From the NCBI GenBank assembly GCA_020860805.1, contig JAJBTP010000046.1, positions 1-8,574 on the forward strand: DNA of 8,574 bases. Direction: 5' to 3'. The notes beneath the pieces were generated by a model that saw only the letters and a list, made by a program, of their open reading frames with translations, did no database searches and had not been told where the DNA came from. Below are positions 6,780-8,574 of this stretch, in pieces. This DNA is from Tannerellaceae bacterium (lineage in GTDB: Bacteria > Bacteroidota > Bacteroidia > Bacteroidales > Tannerellaceae). Position numbers and translations under genes: made by a program. Each line of letters opens with the position of its first letter. Position 1 is the stretch's first letter.

Positions 6780-7180
6780 TCTGGATTCCTCTTTATAAAA
6801 TTAATAACGTCCTCAGTATTCTTTCCCGAGCAAGGCTGTAAATAATAAATATTAGCTTTCATATGTTTATACTTATACAAATCCTGTCCGGTACAAACTA
6901 CTTTCAATTCATCAATAGAATTCAACACCACCGGTAACCCCTCCTTTGGAGAACAAGTCACCCAATCAACAGAAGGAGGCAACTTAATAGTACCATTAGT
7001 TTCCACCTGTACAAATTTTCCTCTGGCTTTAATAGCATCCACCAGCATTGTATCAATCTGCAACCCGGGTGCACCTCCGGTTAATACCACATGAGTAGCC
7101 GGATACTTTACAATTTCAGCCACAATCTCTTCATTGCTTAACATTTGCCCTTCTGTATGCTCAGTATCGCAAAAAAACAT
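6734..7180 (-). CDS. queE: QueE, main part (reached by -1 frameshift or after correction of a one-base deletion)
   Basis: The remainder of QueE. Its apparent start MFFCDTEHTEG is the middle of the radical-SAM motif: with the upstream frame it rebuilds CNLKCFFC, a CX3CX2C cluster site (C30, C34, C37 of the joined protein). The second SAM-binding motif reads VVLTGGAPGLQ, with Ala where QueE proteins usually have Glu (GGEP). ETNGT and the C-terminal SIQTHKLLNIQ are typical of the family. The joined length of 181 residues suits a short QueE. The end overlaps folE by 46 bases. Independent translation from this internal ATG would give a cluster-less, inactive protein. The two parts are one gene, interrupted either really, by recoding, or by sequencing error. 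Confidence 0.82.
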   Translation of the reverse strand: MFFCDTEHTEGQMLSNEEIVAEIVKYPATHVVLTGGAPGLQIDTMLVDAIKARGKFVQVETNGTIKLPPSVDWVTCSPKEGLPVVLNSIDELKVVCTGQDLYKYKHMKANIYYLQPCSGKNTEDVINFIKRNPEWKLSIQTHKLLNIQ

Positions 7181-7278
7181 TTTAAATTACATCCTGAAAA
7201 GCGGACAAACACAGCGGGAGTTCCGGTAAAATAACCTTCTCCCTGAATACTGTAAAAAATCTCATTTACCTTCTTCAT
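7138..7278 (-). CDS. queE: 7-carboxy-7-deazaguanine synthase QueE, N-terminal part (zero frame, ends after frameshift site)
   Basis: QueE is the radical-SAM enzyme that contracts 6-carboxytetrahydropterin to 7-carboxy-7-deazaguanine. I chose the ATG at 7278, overlapping the queD stop, because it starts the family-typical MKKVNEIFYSIQGEGYF; the longer upstream reading lies within queD. The first two cluster cysteines, C30 and C34 (SGCNLKC), are read here. The frame then passes a T7 run and departs into an unrelated 11-residue tail ending at TAA, so this product lacks the third cysteine and would be inactive alone. The correct continuation (FFCDTEH) begins in the -1 frame at exactly this point. 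Adding one T, or a -1 ribosomal shift, gives a 181-residue QueE spanning 6734-7278. Confidence 0.8.
   Translation of the reverse strand: MKKVNEIFYSIQGEGYFTGTPAVFVRFSGCNLKCFFAILSIQKGKC
7171..7177 (-). other. T7 slippery run in queE (U_UUU_UUU heptamer)
   Basis: On the coding strand seven T follow TG, and in the zero frame the codons are TGT TTT TTT GCG, a perfect X_XXY_YYZ heptamer. A -1 slip gives TGT TTT TTT TGC and restores the third cluster cysteine. The same repair results if one T was lost from a T8 run. No downstream pseudoknot was established by eye. Confidence 0.6.
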
Positions 7279-7597
7279 AAAAAGCCATATTATTTTCTGA
7301 CTCTTGAACCAACACTTTGAAAGCCTCCGGAATCTCGTCACAAATCCATTTAGTCATATTTTCAGCGGTAGTATTGAAAGGAAGAACTTTATTAAGGTTC
7401 TTATGGTCCAGTTGCTTGTGTATCTTTTCCTTTATCTGAGAAAAGTCCACCACCATGCCGTCAGCATTCAATTCTCTTGCCCGGCACCAAACTGTAATTG
7501 TCCAGTTATGCCCGTGCAGATTCTCACATTTGCTCGGATAGGAAAGTTTCAGGCTGTGAGATGCCGATATTTCCATTCTTTTTCTGACTGTGTACAT
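7262..7597 (-). CDS. queD: 6-carboxy-5,6,7,8-tetrahydropterin synthase QueD
   Basis: A 111-residue QueD/PTPS-family protein, the second preQ0 step: it turns 7,8-dihydroneopterin triphosphate into 6-carboxytetrahydropterin. Zinc ligands are visible as H14 (SASHSL) and H28/H30 (LHGHNW). C24 just before HGH is the expected catalytic cysteine. The VVDF segment (49-52), LDHKNLN (63-69), the TTAEN segment (76-80, usually PTAEN) and the late Glu of VQESEN (97-102) complete the family pattern. Length is usual for bacterial QueD. The stop lies 17 bases inside the start of queE, so termination and reinitiation are probably coupled. The frame appears intact. Confidence 0.9.
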   Translation of the reverse strand: MYTVRKRMEISASHSLKLSYPSKCENLHGHNWTITVWCRARELNADGMVVDFSQIKEKIHKQLDHKNLNKVLPFNTTAENMTKWICDEIPEAFKVLVQESENNMAFYEEGK

Positions 7598-7604
7598 ATA
7601 GTTG

Positions 7605-8306
7605 TTATTTAAAAAGGTTCAAAACCTGTAAAATCTCTTTTTCTTCCTGCTTTCTTCCATACTTACCTGCGTGGATTAGCGGCAGGATATCGGATTTTAT
7701 ATAAGAAATTGCTTTGGTTACTATTTCCGGAGGGAACTGATACCCATTCAAGGCAAACGCTATAAATTTCCGGTAGCAGGGTTTACAGCTCCAGCACTCC
7801 TCACCATTGTGTGGATGATAGCAACTGAAAGAGGAATTAAATGCTTCCTGAATATCTCCACCCTGTTCGACAAACATCCGCACCAGCTCCGTCTTGGTGT
7901 GTTTCTTAAAATCGAGATTAATCCGGATTTCTCTTTTTTCCGTCCAGTGCTGCTCCTGATAGAGATAAGTAAGAAGCGGTTCATGTAAATCGGCAAACAT
8001 GGGAGATTTATCCAGCACCCGGTCTCCGGCTGTTGCTCCCAGGCATATTTCATTGCCGTAATTAGTAGCAAGTCCGATTAAAAACATATTTCGCAAAGGA
8101 ATAATCTTATCTTCGCGTTCCCATGCAGATAAATCCAGCTTTATGACAATAACATCTTCCGGTAGCCGCTCGATTTCTTCCTGAGAATATTCAGTATTCA
8201 TATCCACATACAGTTTTACATCCGGCTTCCAGATTTTGTCGATTAGCCAGCTATCCATCCCTCCGGAATAAAGGAGTACTTTCTTATCAAAGGTATTGTT
8301 CTGCAT
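7605..8306 (-). CDS. queC: 7-cyano-7-deazaguanine (preQ0) synthase QueC
   Basis: A 233-residue QueC-like enzyme, which converts 7-carboxy-7-deazaguanine to preQ0 using ATP and ammonia. The PP-loop ATP-binding motif LLYSGGMDSW is at residues 11-20, followed by the PLRN segment (70-73) and the LGATAGDR segment (89-96). The C-terminal zinc site is intact: C162, C171, C174 and C177, in a SCYHPHNGEECWSCKPC context. Length matches the family (about 220-240). The ATG lies 20 bases inside the end of the DpdA-like gene, and the stop is 7 bases before queD, so this is a tightly packed operon. No lesion is visible. Host QueC normally serves tRNA queuosine; next to a DpdA-like gene and phage packaging genes it more likely feeds DNA modification. 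Confidence 0.9.
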   Translation of the reverse strand: MQNNTFDKKVLLYSGGMDSWLIDKIWKPDVKLYVDMNTEYSQEEIERLPEDVIVIKLDLSAWEREDKIIPLRNMFLIGLATNYGNEICLGATAGDRVLDKSPMFADLHEPLLTYLYQEQHWTEKREIRINLDFKKHTKTELVRMFVEQGGDIQEAFNSSFSCYHPHNGEECWSCKPCYRKFIAFALNGYQFPPEIVTKAISYIKSDILPLIHAGKYGRKQEEKEILQVLNLFK

Positions 8307-8574
8307 ATTTTTGAAATTTTACCCATTCATTAAAATTGTGCTTATTTACTATCGTGTGCGATTTCGCCCGCTTTCCTTTTGGTGGTTTAAACTTTATCAT
8401 TTCACCGTCCTTATAGAGGAACATTTGCCCATACCGTGCACCAGCCAACCAGGTAGTACTATCGATGCTATCGAATTTTAGAAACGGAAGAAATTTTGTA
8501 TCAGTAAAACCTAAGCCGTGAATTTTGCTGTTCCGTTTGTGAGCTTCCTGAATAAACCACCGCAGAACCATTGG
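8287..8574 (-). CDS. dpdA: DpdA-like 7-deazaguanine DNA transglycosylase, C-terminal fragment (partial at window edge)
   Basis: The last 95 residues of a protein whose reading frame is still open at the window edge; the Met near the edge is internal, not a start. The fragment carries the pattern HGLGFTDTKFL (about residues 19-29 of the fragment), then FDSIDSTTWLAGARYG (34-49), which I recognise as typical of phage DpdA proteins, distant relatives of tRNA-guanine transglycosylase. That family swaps guanine in DNA for preQ0 or a derivative. The tail is Lys-rich. Its stop overlaps the queC start by 20 bases, so the two are probably translationally coupled, and the whole preQ0 pathway follows downstream, which supports the assignment. 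The N-terminal catalytic half is outside the window, so activity cannot be judged. A tRNA-acting TGT is the main alternative. Confidence 0.72.
   Translation of the reverse strand, partial: PMVLRWFIQEAHKRNSKIHGLGFTDTKFLPFLKFDSIDSTTWLAGARYGQMFLYKDGEMIKFKPPKGKRAKSHTIVNKHNFNEWVKFQKYAEQYL

Noticed and set aside
7760..8071. Second minus-strand frame inside queC
   Set aside because: A shadow of queC, which has all its motifs in its own frame.
1..8574. tRNA genes, CRISPR arrays, insertion sequences, attachment sites, intrinsic terminators
   Set aside because: Read by eye on both strands; no cloverleaf, spaced direct repeats, transposase motif or GC hairpin with T run was seen. Coding is nearly continuous, leaving little room.

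Overview
The window is a stretch of a tailed-phage or prophage genome. The host is most likely a Bacteroidales bacterium. This rests on the style of the structural proteins, weak Shine-Dalgarno signals, moderate GC and many CCGG tetranucleotides; it is inference, because no host gene is present.

Nearly all genes lie on the minus strand, so the transcriptional order runs from high to low coordinates. At 8574-6180 is a compact 7-deazaguanine module: the C-terminal end of a DpdA-like DNA/tRNA guanine transglycosylase (cut by the window edge), then queC, queD, queE and folE. FolE, QueD, QueE and QueC together make preQ0 from GTP, and DpdA-type enzymes insert such bases into DNA. The module therefore predicts a phage genome in which some guanines are replaced by a 7-deazaguanine. 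A hairpin in the folE-downstream gap and a 72-residue helical protein separate it from the packaging and head module: small terminase, large terminase, SPP1 gp6-type portal, and a Mu gpF-like minor head protein followed by a zinc metallopeptidase domain resembling anthrax lethal factor (MuF polymorphic-toxin architecture). One plus-strand gene (484-912) converges on the peptidase and overlaps its end. A partial tail-fibre-like gene (457-1, minus) leaves at the left edge.

The striking feature is that four of these genes are interrupted at single points, with homologous-looking sequence continuing just past each break. QueE is broken inside its radical-SAM cysteine motif at a T7 run that is a perfect U_UUU_UUU slippery heptamer. 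TerL is broken at a T6 run between ATPase and nuclease. The MuF/peptidase junction needs a -1 shift near a G4 run. The small terminase has an in-frame TGA where Trp is expected, with 46 further codons before a TAA that overlaps terL. Homopolymer sequencing error, prophage decay and programmed recoding are all possible. The QueE site is the best candidate for real recoding.

No tRNA, rRNA, CRISPR array, insertion sequence, attachment site or convincing promoter or terminator was seen. No gene-free stretch exceeds about 30 bases.
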